Below, piece after piece: positions 1 to 8,179 of a stretch of DNA of 64,000 nucleotides (its first letter is position 1; each line of letters starts with the position of its first letter). A program made the translations under genes and the position numbers. Below the pieces are notes generated by a model. It was not told the DNA's origin. It worked only from the letters and a program-made list of their open reading frames with translations, and made no database searches. The stretch is from Roseburia faecis (lineage in GTDB: Bacteria; Bacillota; Clostridia; Lachnospirales; Lachnospiraceae), in contig NZ_CVRR01000037.1 of assembly GCF_001406815.1 (NCBI RefSeq), forward strand, positions 153,554 to 217,553, in the 5' to 3' direction.

Positions 1-830
1 CGGTAATTGACCGCCAGATCCTGCAGAAGTTCATTGCATTCTTCCCAGGTTTCCAGCGAAGAGATTGTGCTCTTTGCCTGTGTGATTGCAGTGCGCAGTT
101 GCAGCAGTGTCTCCGGAGAAAAATATTCTTCCACCAGTTCCGGTGTGATGGGCTGATTTTTATACAACTCCAGCAGAATATAAAAACTTTCCAGCAGAGC
201 CTCCTCGATAGAAACCGTATGATCCCCCAGTAACGCCAGAATATGTTCCCGGATCAGAAACGCCATTTTATTTTCGTCTTTTTCCACACACATGGTATGT
301 TCCGACACATTTGTCCACGTGTTTTCACTTGAAATGTCAGCATTGCTGTGCACGACCGATGGAAACGTAATCTCTTTATGCCGCCACAGATCAATCACCG
401 CCGGACACCCCGGCATCAATGTATCTTCTTCATGATCTGCAAACCGGTGCACTTCCCGTGGAAATGTCGTGCAGGTTTCCGAGAGAATCGAATCCCCATA
501 CGCCAAAACCAGACGGCACAGTTTGTCTTTGGCAAGAAATGGGCATCGATGCTCCTCGTCCAGCCGGATAACCCGGATTCCATCTTTCATACAAGTATAA
601 GTGCTGAGATTTTTCCCACAATTTTTTGAATCTCCAGATACCTGATCCAACGACTGGCTTTTTGCGCATCCCGGCATCGTATCCGGCGGAAGGACTTTCT
701 TCCATCTGCGGTTCGTATCCGCATCCACCGCAATCTTCCACTCCTGACAGCAGGTAATCGGACACTGGCCGGCAATGCAGCCGAATTCATCATAATAATC
801 CGGACGGATTTTCTTTCGTTCTGTTTTCAT
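1..830 (-). CDS. FliB-like lysine-N-methylase (partial, 3' end outside window)
   Basis: The reading frame is open from an ATG at 830 to the window edge, so only the N-terminal ~276 residues are present. It begins MKTERKKIRPDYYDEFGCIA and contains a cysteine-rich start (GCIAGQCPITCCQEW) followed by further Cys residues (TYTCMKDG, HRCPFLAKDKLC, SETCTTFPRE). This Cys pattern is typical of the FliB / flagellin lysine-N-methylase family, often annotated YkgJ-like and probably metal or Fe-S binding. No flagellin gene is visible in the window, so the protein substrate is unknown; family membership rests on the N-terminal motif only. Confidence 0.75.
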   Translation of the reverse strand, partial: MKTERKKIRPDYYDEFGCIAGQCPITCCQEWKIAVDADTNRRWKKVLPPDTMPGCAKSQSLDQVSGDSKNCGKNLSTYTCMKDGIRVIRLDEEHRCPFLAKDKLCRLVLAYGDSILSETCTTFPREVHRFADHEEDTLMPGCPAVIDLWRHKEITFPSVVHSNADISSENTWTNVSEHTMCVEKDENKMAFLIREHILALLGDHTVSIEEALLESFYILLELYKNQPITPELVEEYFSPETLLQLRTAITQAKSTISSLETWEECNELLQDLAVNY

Positions 831-842
831 ATATCCTCATTT

Positions 843-1328
843 CTACATATGCTTGTTCAGTACTCTCCATGCAATTGCATAGACAATAAGAAACAGACAG
901 ATCATACACGACATCAGCTTACTGATCATCGGATCATACAGTCCTCCAAAAAGAAAGGCAAAATACATTACAATCAGAAGCACAAACGCTGCCATCCTTA
1001 ACGCACGCGACCCAATCTCAATATTTCTCTCGTCCGTTACCTGCAGTCTTGCTTCCTTTAATTTCTCTTCGTCTTTCATCAGACGCTTATTGCGGATCAA
1101 AAAAACAATTCCAGAACATATAAGCCCCACACCGATCCCACAATATACACCCAGCATATAATCGTCTACTTTCATCTTTCCTGAAAATTCCATATAATAA
1201 GCGGCTGCCGCACTGATTATGCCAAGCAGAATCAATCCCAGCAGGCATTTATTTTTCGCCTGCAGCTGCTTGCGGAATTCCTCATTGTTTGTCACTTTAC
1301 TTCCTGAAAATAAACAAAATCCCTTCAT
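843..1328 (-). CDS. Small four-helix membrane protein paired with XRE regulator
   Basis: The 161-residue product has four clear hydrophobic segments at roughly residues 28-46, 58-77, 110-128 and 137-157, with a charged loop (about 80-105, KRLMKDEEKLKEARLQVTDE) between the two hairpins. It overlaps the upstream XRE regulator gene by 4 bp, so the two are translationally coupled. Pairs of a short XRE repressor and a DUF2178/DUF3796-like membrane protein are common in Firmicutes, but no function is established for them. The role here is unknown; the coupling suggests the membrane protein either signals to or is controlled by the regulator. Confidence 0.7.
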   Translation of the reverse strand: MKGFCLFSGSKVTNNEEFRKQLQAKNKCLLGLILLGIISAAAAYYMEFSGKMKVDDYMLGVYCGIGVGLICSGIVFLIRNKRLMKDEEKLKEARLQVTDERNIEIGSRALRMAAFVLLIVMYFAFLFGGLYDPMISKLMSCMICLFLIVYAIAWRVLNKHM

Positions 1329-1534
1329 ATGTTTTCATCCTCCTGATCAAATATAAATAATTCCTCAATGGTTACGTGAAAAAACTGTGCAAGTTTGTGT
1401 GCCAGCACTAAAGAAGCTTTGTATCTGCCTCCCTCCAGGGATATGATCGTCTGTCTGGTCACATCCACAGCATCTGCAAGCTCGCTCTGGGTCACTCCCA
1501 GCTCCTTGCGCAGATCCTGAATTCTTGTTTTCAT
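1325..1534 (-). CDS. XRE-family HTH transcriptional regulator (short)
   Basis: The start chosen is the ATG at 1534 (MKTRIQDLRKELGVTQ), which has a GAGGGGAAG ribosome site. An upstream in-frame ATG at 1594 lies before the predicted transcription start. The 69-residue protein is almost entirely one helix-turn-helix domain, with the DNA-contacting part TQSELADAVDVTRQTIISLE at about residues 15-34, close to the YozG/YgzD type. It is likely a local repressor of its own operon: the promoter is flanked by an inverted repeat (TACACTT and AAGTGTA). Confidence 0.85.
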   Translation of the reverse strand: MKTRIQDLRKELGVTQSELADAVDVTRQTIISLEGGRYKASLVLAHKLAQFFHVTIEELFIFDQEDENI

Positions 1535-1582
1535 GCTTCCCCTCCTCACGGAAATTTTTGTCAAGTTTGCTTTACACCACGA

Positions 1583-1611
1583 AGTATAGTACACTTTACA
1601 TTGTATGTCAA
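1583..1611 (-). promoter_or_regulatory. Sigma-A promoter of the XRE/membrane-protein operon
   Basis: On the minus strand a perfect TTGACA (1606-1611) is followed after 17 bp by TATACT (1583-1588). Inverted half-sites TACACTT and AAGTGTA lie around the -35 and spacer, a plausible autoregulatory operator for the XRE protein. Confidence 0.75.
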
Positions 1612-1662
1612 GTGTATTTTACATTTTCATTTCAGAACGAAGCAAGACTTTGAAAGTTTTTA

Positions 1663-1690
1663 TTGAACAGTAACAGGCAATTGGTATAAA
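1663..1690 (+). promoter_or_regulatory. Promoter of the dehydrogenase/transporter operon
   Basis: TTGAAC (1663-1668) and TATAAA (1685-1690) are separated by 16 bp, about 32 bp before the ATG at 1722, which has its own AAAGGAGAA ribosome site. Confidence 0.5.
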
Positions 1691-1721
1691 CTGTGTATAT
1701 ATCGAAAATAAAGGAGAACCT

Positions 1722-2831
1722 ATGAAATTAGAAAATTACGAAGTGCATCTGCCAAGCTATTCCATCGGCGATCACATCTACGATAAAATCGGACCGGTCT
1801 GTGAATCCTACGGAAAAACCGTGCTTCTGATCGGTGGCAGACGCGCACTTAAAGCAGCGGAAGAAAAGATCCGCACTTATGTAGCAAAAACAAACTTAGA
1901 AATCATCGGTGTCGAACGGTACGGCAGTGACTGTACCTACGAAACCGTGGAAAAACTGCGACAGCTTCCCGTCTATCACAAAGCCGATATGGTCTTTGGT
2001 GTGGGCGGTGGAAAAGCACTAGACACCGTAAAATGTCTGTGTATCACTGACGATAAGCCGGTCTTTACGTTCCCGACCATCGCCTCCAACTGTGCAGCCT
2101 GTACTTCGGTATCCATCATGTACAACGAGGACGGCACATTCTTAAAACCAAACTTTTTTGTACGGCCTGCCATGCACGCATTTATCGACACGGAAATCAT
2201 TGCCAAAGCTCCTGCACAGTATATGTGGGCGGGCATTGGCGATACCTATGCCAAATACTATGAGGCAACCATCTCTTCCCGTGGGGAACAGCTGGAACAT
2301 TTCACCTCCCTTGGTGTAGCATTAAGTGTCATGTGCCGCAATCCGCTTCTGGAATACGGTGCCAAAGCACTCGAGGATCATAAAAAAGGATTATGTACCT
2401 ACGATGTGGAGCAGGTTGTCCTTGCCATCGTCGTGACAACCGGAATTGCCTCCATTTTCCTGACGAAAGATTTCACCCCGGATTATAACAGCGGACTGGC
2501 ACATGCCATTTTTTATGCGCTGACCAGTTATCCGGTCATTGAAGAAAAACATCTGCACGGAGAAGTCGTGGGATTCGGCGTTCTGTTTGCACTGCTTGTC
2601 GACCAGCAGTACGAGGAATTTGAAAAAATTTATACCTTAAACCAACAGCTGCAGCTTCCGACCTCCCTGGAACAGATTGAGATTACGGAAGAACAGTGGG
2701 AGGAAAGTATGGACCGCATCCCGGAAATGTCCGATATCAGACATTACCCATATAAAGTAACAAAAGAAATGCTGGCCCTTGCAATGAAGCAGCTGAAAGA
2801 ACAGGAGGGAGGCAGACTGATAAATGAATAA
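1722..2831 (+). CDS. Iron-containing alcohol dehydrogenase family protein (glycerol-dehydrogenase-like)
   Basis: The 369-residue protein has the family's GGG-rich dinucleotide site (FGVGGGKALDTVKCL, about residues 91-105) and the TFPTIASNCAACTSVS segment found in GldA-like members. Metal-ligand candidates are D171 region and the histidines in the C-terminal half (GLAHAIFYALTS, KHLHGEVVGFG). Members reduce or oxidise small polyols, aldehydes or ketones with NAD(P). The gene overlaps the following YkvI-like transporter gene by 8 bp, so the substrate may be what that transporter moves. The true substrate cannot be read from sequence. Confidence 0.85.
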   Translation: MKLENYEVHLPSYSIGDHIYDKIGPVCESYGKTVLLIGGRRALKAAEEKIRTYVAKTNLEIIGVERYGSDCTYETVEKLRQLPVYHKADMVFGVGGGKALDTVKCLCITDDKPVFTFPTIASNCAACTSVSIMYNEDGTFLKPNFFVRPAMHAFIDTEIIAKAPAQYMWAGIGDTYAKYYEATISSRGEQLEHFTSLGVALSVMCRNPLLEYGAKALEDHKKGLCTYDVEQVVLAIVVTTGIASIFLTKDFTPDYNSGLAHAIFYALTSYPVIEEKHLHGEVVGFGVLFALLVDQQYEEFEKIYTLNQQLQLPTSLEQIEITEEQWEESMDRIPEMSDIRHYPYKVTKEMLALAMKQLKEQEGGRLINE

Positions 2832-4017
2832 AAAATCTTCTGCCGGCACCGGCACCTATTCCATCATTTTTGGTGTTGCCTTTGTCTGGTTCACCACGCA
2901 TTTCGGCGGCGGATTTGCTTCCGGCGCCCAGATTTACAGTTACTATGTACGGTTCGGCATCTGGTGTCTGATCATGCCTGCACTTGCCATGCTCTATAAC
3001 GGTATCTTTTTTGCCTACGGCATGCGCTTTGCCAGGAAACACGAAGTGTACGATTACCGCTCGTACAACAATGCATTTTACGGAAAATTCGCCCCTGTTT
3101 TTTCCAACCTGTTTGAAGTGCTCTATATCTGCGTCATGTGTGTCGCTCCCGCTGTTGCCTTTGCAACCGGCGGTGCAACATTAAGTACACTGACAGGACT
3201 TCCGTATCTGCTGTGTACCCTGATCATCGGCATTTTCATCTTTATCGTTGCCATTTTCGGCACCGACCTGGTGCGCCGGGTAGCCTCCGTGCTTTCCATC
3301 TGCATCATTGCCGGGCTTCTGATTGTATACATTCCGAATATCATCCACGGATGGTCTGCCATCCGCGCAACCGCACAGCAGATGACAACATCCACACAAC
3401 CATTCGGAAAGGCACTTTACTCCGCATTCCTTTACGGAACGTTCCAGTTGGCAAACATTGCGGTATTTGTCCAGCACGCCAAAGTATTCAAAAAACCGGG
3501 CGATGCAGTCAAAAGCATGGGGCTCGGCTTTCTCATCAACGCGCTGATGATGACGATGGTCTGTCTTGGAATTATGACCGTTTCCACAAGTCCGGATATG
3601 GCAGGCACCAGCGTGCCGACACTGCTTATGGTACAAAAAGGCATCGGCAAAGGATTTATGACACCGCTCATTTCCATTCTGATTATCCTCGGTGCCGTAT
3701 CCACAGCGGTAAATATGGTTGCCGCCATGGTGAAACGTGTATCCGACGGACTTAAAAAACGGATCCTGTCCGGCAAAAATGATGTATCCGATGGAACACC
3801 AAAAGCAGAAACTCCGGACATAAACACCAGAAAACGCATCTCCTCCCGTGAGATTATCATCGCACTGATCTGCTGTCTGATTGATTTTGGCATCGCACAA
3901 TTCGGGCTTCTGACACTGATCCAGAAAGCTTACAGTTTTCTGGCTTACCTTGCCATTCCGGTGATCCTTGTTCCATATATCATTCACATGATTGTGACAC
4001 GAATGGATTCCAAATAA
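2824..4017 (+). CDS. YkvI-family membrane transporter-like protein
   Basis: The 397-residue protein has about ten hydrophobic helices and starts with an uncharged membrane segment containing HFGGGFASGAQ, which resembles the unwound first helix of APC/LeuT-fold transporters. It matches the overall look of the B. subtilis YkvI family, for which no substrate is firmly known. A basic cytoplasmic loop (about residues 300-340, KRVSDGLKKRI...TRKRISSRE) precedes the last helices. Its start overlaps the end of the dehydrogenase gene, so both are made from one transcript. Confidence 0.75.
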   Translation: MNKKSSAGTGTYSIIFGVAFVWFTTHFGGGFASGAQIYSYYVRFGIWCLIMPALAMLYNGIFFAYGMRFARKHEVYDYRSYNNAFYGKFAPVFSNLFEVLYICVMCVAPAVAFATGGATLSTLTGLPYLLCTLIIGIFIFIVAIFGTDLVRRVASVLSICIIAGLLIVYIPNIIHGWSAIRATAQQMTTSTQPFGKALYSAFLYGTFQLANIAVFVQHAKVFKKPGDAVKSMGLGFLINALMMTMVCLGIMTVSTSPDMAGTSVPTLLMVQKGIGKGFMTPLISILIILGAVSTAVNMVAAMVKRVSDGLKKRILSGKNDVSDGTPKAETPDINTRKRISSREIIIALICCLIDFGIAQFGLLTLIQKAYSFLAYLAIPVILVPYIIHMIVTRMDSK

Positions 4018-4041
4018 AGCAAATGTAGGAAAAAGGTCTTA

Positions 4042-4071
4042 TTGACGAAAAACATCTTTAGATGATACGAT
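4042..4071 (+). promoter_or_regulatory. Promoter of the secreted DUF6612-like protein gene
   Basis: TTGACG (4042-4047) and TACGAT (4066-4071) are separated by 18 bp, giving a predicted transcription start near 4078. Confidence 0.55.
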
Positions 4072-4072
4072 A

Positions 4073-4099
4073 CCTCCATATCAATAAAAAATATGGAGG
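4073..4099 (+). promoter_or_regulatory. Perfect inverted repeat containing the Shine-Dalgarno site
   Basis: CCTCCATAT (4073-4081) and ATATGGAGG (4091-4099) form a perfect 9-bp dyad. The right arm holds the GGAGG ribosome site of the gene at 4109. The left arm straddles the predicted transcription start, so it could act as an operator or, if transcribed, as an SD-masking hairpin. Confidence 0.45.
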
Positions 4100-4108
4100 T
4101 TTTATTTT

Positions 4109-4921
4109 ATGAAAAAGTTAAAGAAACAATTTCTGGCAGCTGTGCTTACCGCAGTTATGGCAGTATGCGCTTTTGCCGGCACTACTCCTGTAGCGGCAGC
4201 AACCCTTTCTGCCAAGCAGTACATCAACAAAATGGCGAAAGCCACAGAAAAATTGAAATCCTATGAGATGAAAATGAACATGGATATGGACATGTCGGTT
4301 CAGGGAAAAACCACATCCACCAAAACCACGTCAACAACGATTGCTTTTGCCAGTCCGCTGAAAACCAAAACCGTTATGACGATGACAATCCCTTCCAACG
4401 GTAAGGACACAAAAATAAAAGTAATCTCCTACACAAAACAAAAAGGCAACAAACTGTTGCAGTACACCTCTACGGATAACAAAACCTATGAAAAATCAAC
4501 ACTGGATTTGTCTGACTACTCCGATATGCTCAGTTCTGTACAGACCACAGATATGTATTCGGATTTAAAAATTGTCAAAAACAGCGTAACCGTCAACGGA
4601 AAATCAACCGTACAGATTCAGGCACGGCTGAAGGGCGAAGATATTGCCGGTCTTCTTGCACAACTTGGACTTAACGGAGATAACACACAGGGAACATCTT
4701 CTGATTACAGTTCTCTTTCTCCGATTACCATCTCTCTCTGGATTGATAAGAAGACCTATTATCCGGTAAAACAGACGATCGACATGAAAGACTTCATGAA
4801 CGAGTATCTTAGTTCTCTTGTAGCGGATTCCGATATGTCCTACTCCAAGATTAAGACATCTGTTACATACAAAAACTTCAACAAGGCAACTAAATTTTCA
4901 CTTCCGAAAGCCTGCAAATAA
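4109..4921 (+). CDS. Secreted DUF6612-like protein (LolA/LppX-type fold suspected)
   Basis: The 270-residue protein has a standard signal peptide (KKLKKQFLAAVLTAVMAVCAFAG, cleavage near VAAA) with no lipobox cysteine, so it is probably released or wall-associated. The mature part alternates short beta strands: a helix with KMAKATEKLKSYEMK, then methionine-rich NMDMDMSV, then strands ending in YPVKQTIDMKDF. This is the pattern of the DUF6612 family, whose members resemble lipid-carrier LolA/LppX folds. It stands alone between its own promoter and a strong terminator. The function is unknown. Confidence 0.65.
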   Translation: MKKLKKQFLAAVLTAVMAVCAFAGTTPVAAATLSAKQYINKMAKATEKLKSYEMKMNMDMDMSVQGKTTSTKTTSTTIAFASPLKTKTVMTMTIPSNGKDTKIKVISYTKQKGNKLLQYTSTDNKTYEKSTLDLSDYSDMLSSVQTTDMYSDLKIVKNSVTVNGKSTVQIQARLKGEDIAGLLAQLGLNGDNTQGTSSDYSSLSPITISLWIDKKTYYPVKQTIDMKDFMNEYLSSLVADSDMSYSKIKTSVTYKNFNKATKFSLPKACK

Positions 4922-4933
4922 ATGAAAGAAATG

Positions 4934-4975
4934 AAAAAGTTGGAATAACGACCGATTCGTTATTCCAACTTTTTT
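4934..4975. terminator. Bidirectional intrinsic terminator
   Basis: A 17-bp perfect stem (4934-4950 and 4959-4975) contains GTTGGAATAACG, with A-tracts and T-tracts on both sides. It serves both the secreted protein gene (plus strand) and the LURP-one-like gene (minus strand), whose stop codon lies inside the stem. Confidence 0.9.
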
Positions 4976-5447
4976 ACTTTCCCTGTGTACAATTCGCTGC
5001 ATCAATGGCAATGACAAGCATCAATGCCGGAATCTCATCTTCGGAATTTAAAATATTAATCGTATAGGTATCTCCCCAGTGGAACAGTTCCTTTGAAATA
5101 TGCACGACTGAACTGCAGCCCGCATACACATCATAGTCCCAGGCGAGGAAATCTCCCTCACAACGCCATCCGTTATAATCAATTTCATAACGCGGTTTGA
5201 AAAACGTAAATTCCTTTTGAATATTTCCAAATTCACGTCCACCGATCACAATATCAAACGAAGGAAGAAGCGTAAAAAGACGCTGCTTGATCATACCGAT
5301 TTCATTTCCGGAAACATCAAATACATGGATCTGGTGCCCCAGCCGAAACAATTCTGCTTTTACAAAATACTTTTTATTTCCCGCCTCATCATAGACATCA
5401 TAGGTATCCGTCCATGAAAAAACACGCTGTTTCATCAGTAATTTCAT
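4974..5447 (-). CDS. LURP-one-related / Tubby-C-like family protein
   Basis: The 157-residue protein is a string of beta strands with the family features: an N-terminal KQRVFSWTDTYDVYDE strand pair, GNKKYFVKAELF, IGMIKQRLFTLLPSFDI and a C-terminal hydrophobic strand (ALMLVIAIDAA). These are typical of bacterial LURP-one/scramblase-like proteins, a 12-stranded barrel around a central helix. The biochemical role of the bacterial members is not known; phospholipid binding has been suggested by fold. It overlaps the upstream membrane-protein gene by 4 bp, so they are coupled. Confidence 0.8.
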   Translation of the reverse strand: MKLLMKQRVFSWTDTYDVYDEAGNKKYFVKAELFRLGHQIHVFDVSGNEIGMIKQRLFTLLPSFDIVIGGREFGNIQKEFTFFKPRYEIDYNGWRCEGDFLAWDYDVYAGCSSVVHISKELFHWGDTYTINILNSEDEIPALMLVIAIDAANCTQGK

Positions 5448-6313
5448 ATTCTTTTTCCCTCTTTCTTCTTTTTTCCGATCTGTGGCAACGTAATATTTAC
5501 CCCAAGTACCAGTTTCACAAGCCAGACAAAAAACAACAGAACAAGAATCGGTATTACACAGGAAGTCACCAGCATTACCGCAATCGCTTCTATAAACCGG
5601 TTCAGTGTATTTTCCAGATTTACTTTTGCTCCGGTCACGGTATTCTCAACTTTGTCCACTAGTCCCGACCAGAAACTACTTTTCCCACCGTCATCGGAAC
5701 TGCTGCTCTCCTGACTCTGTGTATCCGCCTCGCCTTTGATCTCATCCGTTGCCTGTTTTGCTGATGCAATGGTATTTTCCATGGAAGCTCCATATGTCGC
5801 ATCAATCAGATCCGCAACCCTGACACTTACCGGAACTACCAGATAAATAGTCAGCCCAAACAAAACCAGCTTACAGGCAATGGTCCTGCCCAGATCTTTT
5901 TTGAATCCAAAACAAAGCGACAACAAAATACATCCAATCGGAATCAACAGTTTAAATGCTGCCAGCCCCGTAATGGTAACCAGATATTTTTCAAGGTAGA
6001 TTGCACAGACAACAATCAGAAAATACGAACTCAGATCGGCCAGTTTATCCGCAATCGGAGTACCGGCATCTCCCGGAATAAGCGTAATTGCGGCAGAAGC
6101 AGCTGTTGCCGCTGCCGTCAGTTCCAATGCAGTTGTCTTTTTGTCATCCAGTGATTGAATCGCGTGTGCATTTATCTTCATAGTTGGAGATGCTGTATAT
6201 TTTGCAATCACACAAAATGACAGAAGTGCACACAAAAGGGGAATCAAAATCGATACAATCCACCGGATTCTCTCCCTCTGTTCTGCCTGTTTGTGGTTTC
6301 CTGACTCATCCAT
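5444..6313 (-). CDS. Hypothetical multi-spanning membrane protein
   Basis: No family is recognised. The 289-residue protein shows hydrophobic helices near residues 17-40, 65-78, 90-108, 115-135, 140-160 and 242-268. A long serine/aspartate-rich soluble stretch (about 195-215, SQESSSSDDGGKSS) comes before the last helix, and the C-terminus is basic (GKKKKEGKRI). It is coupled by a 4-bp overlap to the LURP-one-like gene and lies 21 bp after the MYG1-like gene, suggesting a three-gene unit. Confidence 0.6.
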   Translation of the reverse strand: MDESGNHKQAEQRERIRWIVSILIPLLCALLSFCVIAKYTASPTMKINAHAIQSLDDKKTTALELTAAATAASAAITLIPGDAGTPIADKLADLSSYFLIVVCAIYLEKYLVTITGLAAFKLLIPIGCILLSLCFGFKKDLGRTIACKLVLFGLTIYLVVPVSVRVADLIDATYGASMENTIASAKQATDEIKGEADTQSQESSSSDDGGKSSFWSGLVDKVENTVTGAKVNLENTLNRFIEAIAVMLVTSCVIPILVLLFFVWLVKLVLGVNITLPQIGKKKKEGKRI

Positions 6314-6334
6314 TGTTCTTCCTCTCTTTCTGGT

Positions 6335-7639
6335 CTACGATCCCGAAGGAAGCCGCACGATGCGGGTCTTTCCTTCCTTCTTTGCGTGCATCAGTACCGG
6401 CATGTGTTTTTTGCGGAGTGCATGCACCACTGGATAGGCTGCAAACAGATCTGCCGTAACATAAACCGCTTCCGGTTTATACTCGAGTATTTGTTTTACA
6501 AAATCTTTGATATACGTTTTCCAATCTTCTTTTTCCATTGCAACTTCCGCATACACGCCCTGTTCTTCCAGATCCGGAAGAAGCGGAAGTGTCATGTGAC
6601 AGATCTGTGCATCGGTCATATCCGGAATCTGCCTGAGCAATTGCTCTGTTTCTTCTCTCTCGCAATTTTTTGTCTCCTGTGCCTCTCCGGCATCCCACAG
6701 ACACACAATCACCGGCTTTTGCTCATATTCTTCCAGACTGATCTCACATGCCCTGATGGCATCCGCCTCGTCTCCAACCGTCATAAGAAATCCGCCCTTG
6801 TGACAGAATCCTGCGCTGGCAAGCCCGGTAGCCTTTTGCAGTTCTTCATTTTCAAGCCCCAGCCATTGCTTTGGAAAACTGCATTTGTAATTCATGGAAT
6901 CCGGTTTCTTCTGTGGCTGGATACAATATCCGCCACGATTTGACGGAAAAATAACAAACGCGATATCTGTCTCCTTCAGCCGTTTCTGACACGGAACAAA
7001 TTCGGAAAGGACAAGAATCCTTGTATCTGTCAGATCTTCCCGTGCACTTAATACTTCCTCGATCTGTGCATCTGCCCGTGCATCCGCACGATAACGCGCA
7101 AATTTATTTTCCAGAATCATTCCTGCCATCTGTACCGCCCGCTGAAATTCTTTGGTCAGACCACGGGATTTTTCTTCCGCAGTCAGCGCAGGCTCAGCAG
7201 ATATGCTTTCTTCTTCCTTCTGTATGTTTTTTTGTGCGTCCCACACCGGATTAAAGTTTCCGATCAGTGTCGCAAGTTCATTCTTTTCTCCGGTATTATC
7301 ATTGTTATCCAACGGCTGCACAAATTCTTCATCAAACCGCTGCGCTAACGTTTCCCCTAAGATTCCGCTTCCGAGTTCTTCCCAGAGCAGACCAAAGGCG
7401 GCATACGGTACTCCATTTTCACGCACACGGCTGTCTCTCTGGTGATGATCATACCGCCCTCTGCCAATATCAAATACAATCCCATCATATTCTTCTGGCA
7501 CACGGTTTCCTCTTGTGATTGTAATCTGCGGATTCAGATACAACAATAATGCGGATGAAAATACATCATCCGCATGAAATTTTCCGCTATGTGTAAATGC
7601 TTTTGCATTCGGTTTTTTGATCTGTTCTAATAATCCCAT
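6335..7639 (-). CDS. MYG1-family (UPF0160) metal-dependent hydrolase with extra C-terminal domain
   Basis: Residues 1 to about 300 match the MYG1 family: THSGKFHADDVFSSALL near the N-terminus (HxxxxxxDD), FDIGRGRYDHHQRD (DHH-type metal site), and WLGLENEELQKATGL followed by FCHKGGFLMTV. Eukaryotic MYG1 is a 3'-5' RNA exonuclease; bacterial members are uncharacterised. Residues from about 310 onward (KPVIVCLWDAGEAQETKNC...) form an additional alpha/beta domain of about 125 residues that I do not associate with the family, which usually ends near 300-330. The start ATG at 7639 is supported by its distance from the N-terminal motif. Confidence 0.8.
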   Translation of the reverse strand: MGLLEQIKKPNAKAFTHSGKFHADDVFSSALLLYLNPQITITRGNRVPEEYDGIVFDIGRGRYDHHQRDSRVRENGVPYAAFGLLWEELGSGILGETLAQRFDEEFVQPLDNNDNTGEKNELATLIGNFNPVWDAQKNIQKEEESISAEPALTAEEKSRGLTKEFQRAVQMAGMILENKFARYRADARADAQIEEVLSAREDLTDTRILVLSEFVPCQKRLKETDIAFVIFPSNRGGYCIQPQKKPDSMNYKCSFPKQWLGLENEELQKATGLASAGFCHKGGFLMTVGDEADAIRACEISLEEYEQKPVIVCLWDAGEAQETKNCEREETEQLLRQIPDMTDAQICHMTLPLLPDLEEQGVYAEVAMEKEDWKTYIKDFVKQILEYKPEAVYVTADLFAAYPVVHALRKKHMPVLMHAKKEGKTRIVRLPSGS

Positions 7640-7648
7640 CTTGTCTTT

Positions 7649-7798
7649 CTACTCTTTTTTATTTTCTGTAATTCCCCACTCTTTTTCCATATAATCTCTG
7701 CCCATGCCTCCACCGACATCCCCGCTCACATTGCGGAGTGCAGCCATACATACGCCTCCAAGCGCACCAACTACAAGAATCCCCAGTAACATCCACAT
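7649..7798 (-). CDS. Small single-span membrane protein
   Basis: A 49-residue product starts at the ATG at 7798, preceded by GAGAGGGGGA. It is MWMLLGILVVGALGGVCMA followed by a short polar tail (RDYMEKEWGITENKKE). It has one membrane helix and a cytoplasmic tail. It ends 9 bp before the MYG1-like gene and is probably its first operon partner. Function unknown. Confidence 0.55.
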   Translation of the reverse strand: MWMLLGILVVGALGGVCMAALRNVSGDVGGGMGRDYMEKEWGITENKKE

Positions 7799-7961
7799 AA
7801 AAATTCCCCCTCTCCGAAAATGATATGTTTTCTTCAATATATTACACCTGTGTGATGAAGTCAACTCATTTCACAAAAAGGGGGAAAATGTGTACCTGAA
7901 CAGCATGGTGTTCAGGTGCTGAGTGAACAGTAACAAATTATGAATCGATTCACACTTTTCC

Positions 7962-7990
7962 TTGCAGAGATTCAAAAGATATGTTATTCT
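7962..7990 (+). promoter_or_regulatory. Promoter of a candidate antitoxin RNA
   Basis: TTGCAG (7962-7967) and TATTCT (7985-7990) are 17 bp apart on the plus strand and drive towards the 3' end of the holin-like toxin gene on the other strand. The equivalent promoter in the second module at 57242 has the same TTGCA start and the same spacing. Confidence 0.55.
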
Positions 7991-7996
7991 ATGTAT

Positions 7997-8095
7997 AGAA
8001 AAAGGGAAAGCTAGAGAAGCGGCTTACCCCAATAATTAAAAATCTGTTTTAACAACAGCCGTCATTATTGCGAGTAATGGCGGCTATTTTCGTTT
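7997..8095 (+). ncRNA. Candidate type I antitoxin RNA
   Basis: A short untranslated RNA is predicted from the promoter at 7962-7990 and the terminator at 8057-8085. It converges on the toxin gene and is complementary to its 3' end and terminator. The prediction rests only on promoter and terminator layout. Confidence 0.4.
8057..8085. terminator. Shared terminator of toxin mRNA and converging RNA
   Basis: Stem AGCCGTCATTA / TAATGGCGGCT (one G-U pair on one strand) encloses the loop TTGCGAG. The same seven-base loop sits in the terminator of the second toxin module at 57368-57374. Confidence 0.75.
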
Positions 8096-8179
8096 TCCCT
8101 TGAAAATCGTGTAACACAATCCAACAAGGGCGCAAATGAATATCCCTATCTGAATCAAATCAGAATATGTAACATACAT
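8084..8179 (-). CDS. Holin-like small hydrophobic peptide (Hol-Tox type I toxin candidate)
   Basis: A 31-residue peptide starts MYVTYSDLIQIGIFI, continues with a single membrane helix (CALVGLCYTIF) and ends in a basic tail KGKRK. Its AAAGGAGGGC ribosome site is near perfect, its promoter (TTGAAA 8291-8296, TAGTAT 8268-8273, 17-bp spacer, minus strand) lies about 90 bp upstream, and the leader is long and structured. Size, helix and KGKRK tail fit the putative holin-like toxin family (Hol_Tox) found as type I toxins in Firmicutes. Toxicity is inferred. Confidence 0.65.
   Translation of the reverse strand: MYVTYSDLIQIGIFICALVGLCYTIFKGKRK

Noticed and set aside
3138..3755. 205-codon plus-strand frame within the transporter gene
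   Set aside because: Out-of-frame shadow of the transporter, with low-quality composition.
3181..3987. 268-codon open frame on the minus strand
   Set aside because: It lies entirely opposite the YkvI-like membrane protein, which has a clear family pattern and coupling; the antisense translation is rich in Cys and His without structure.
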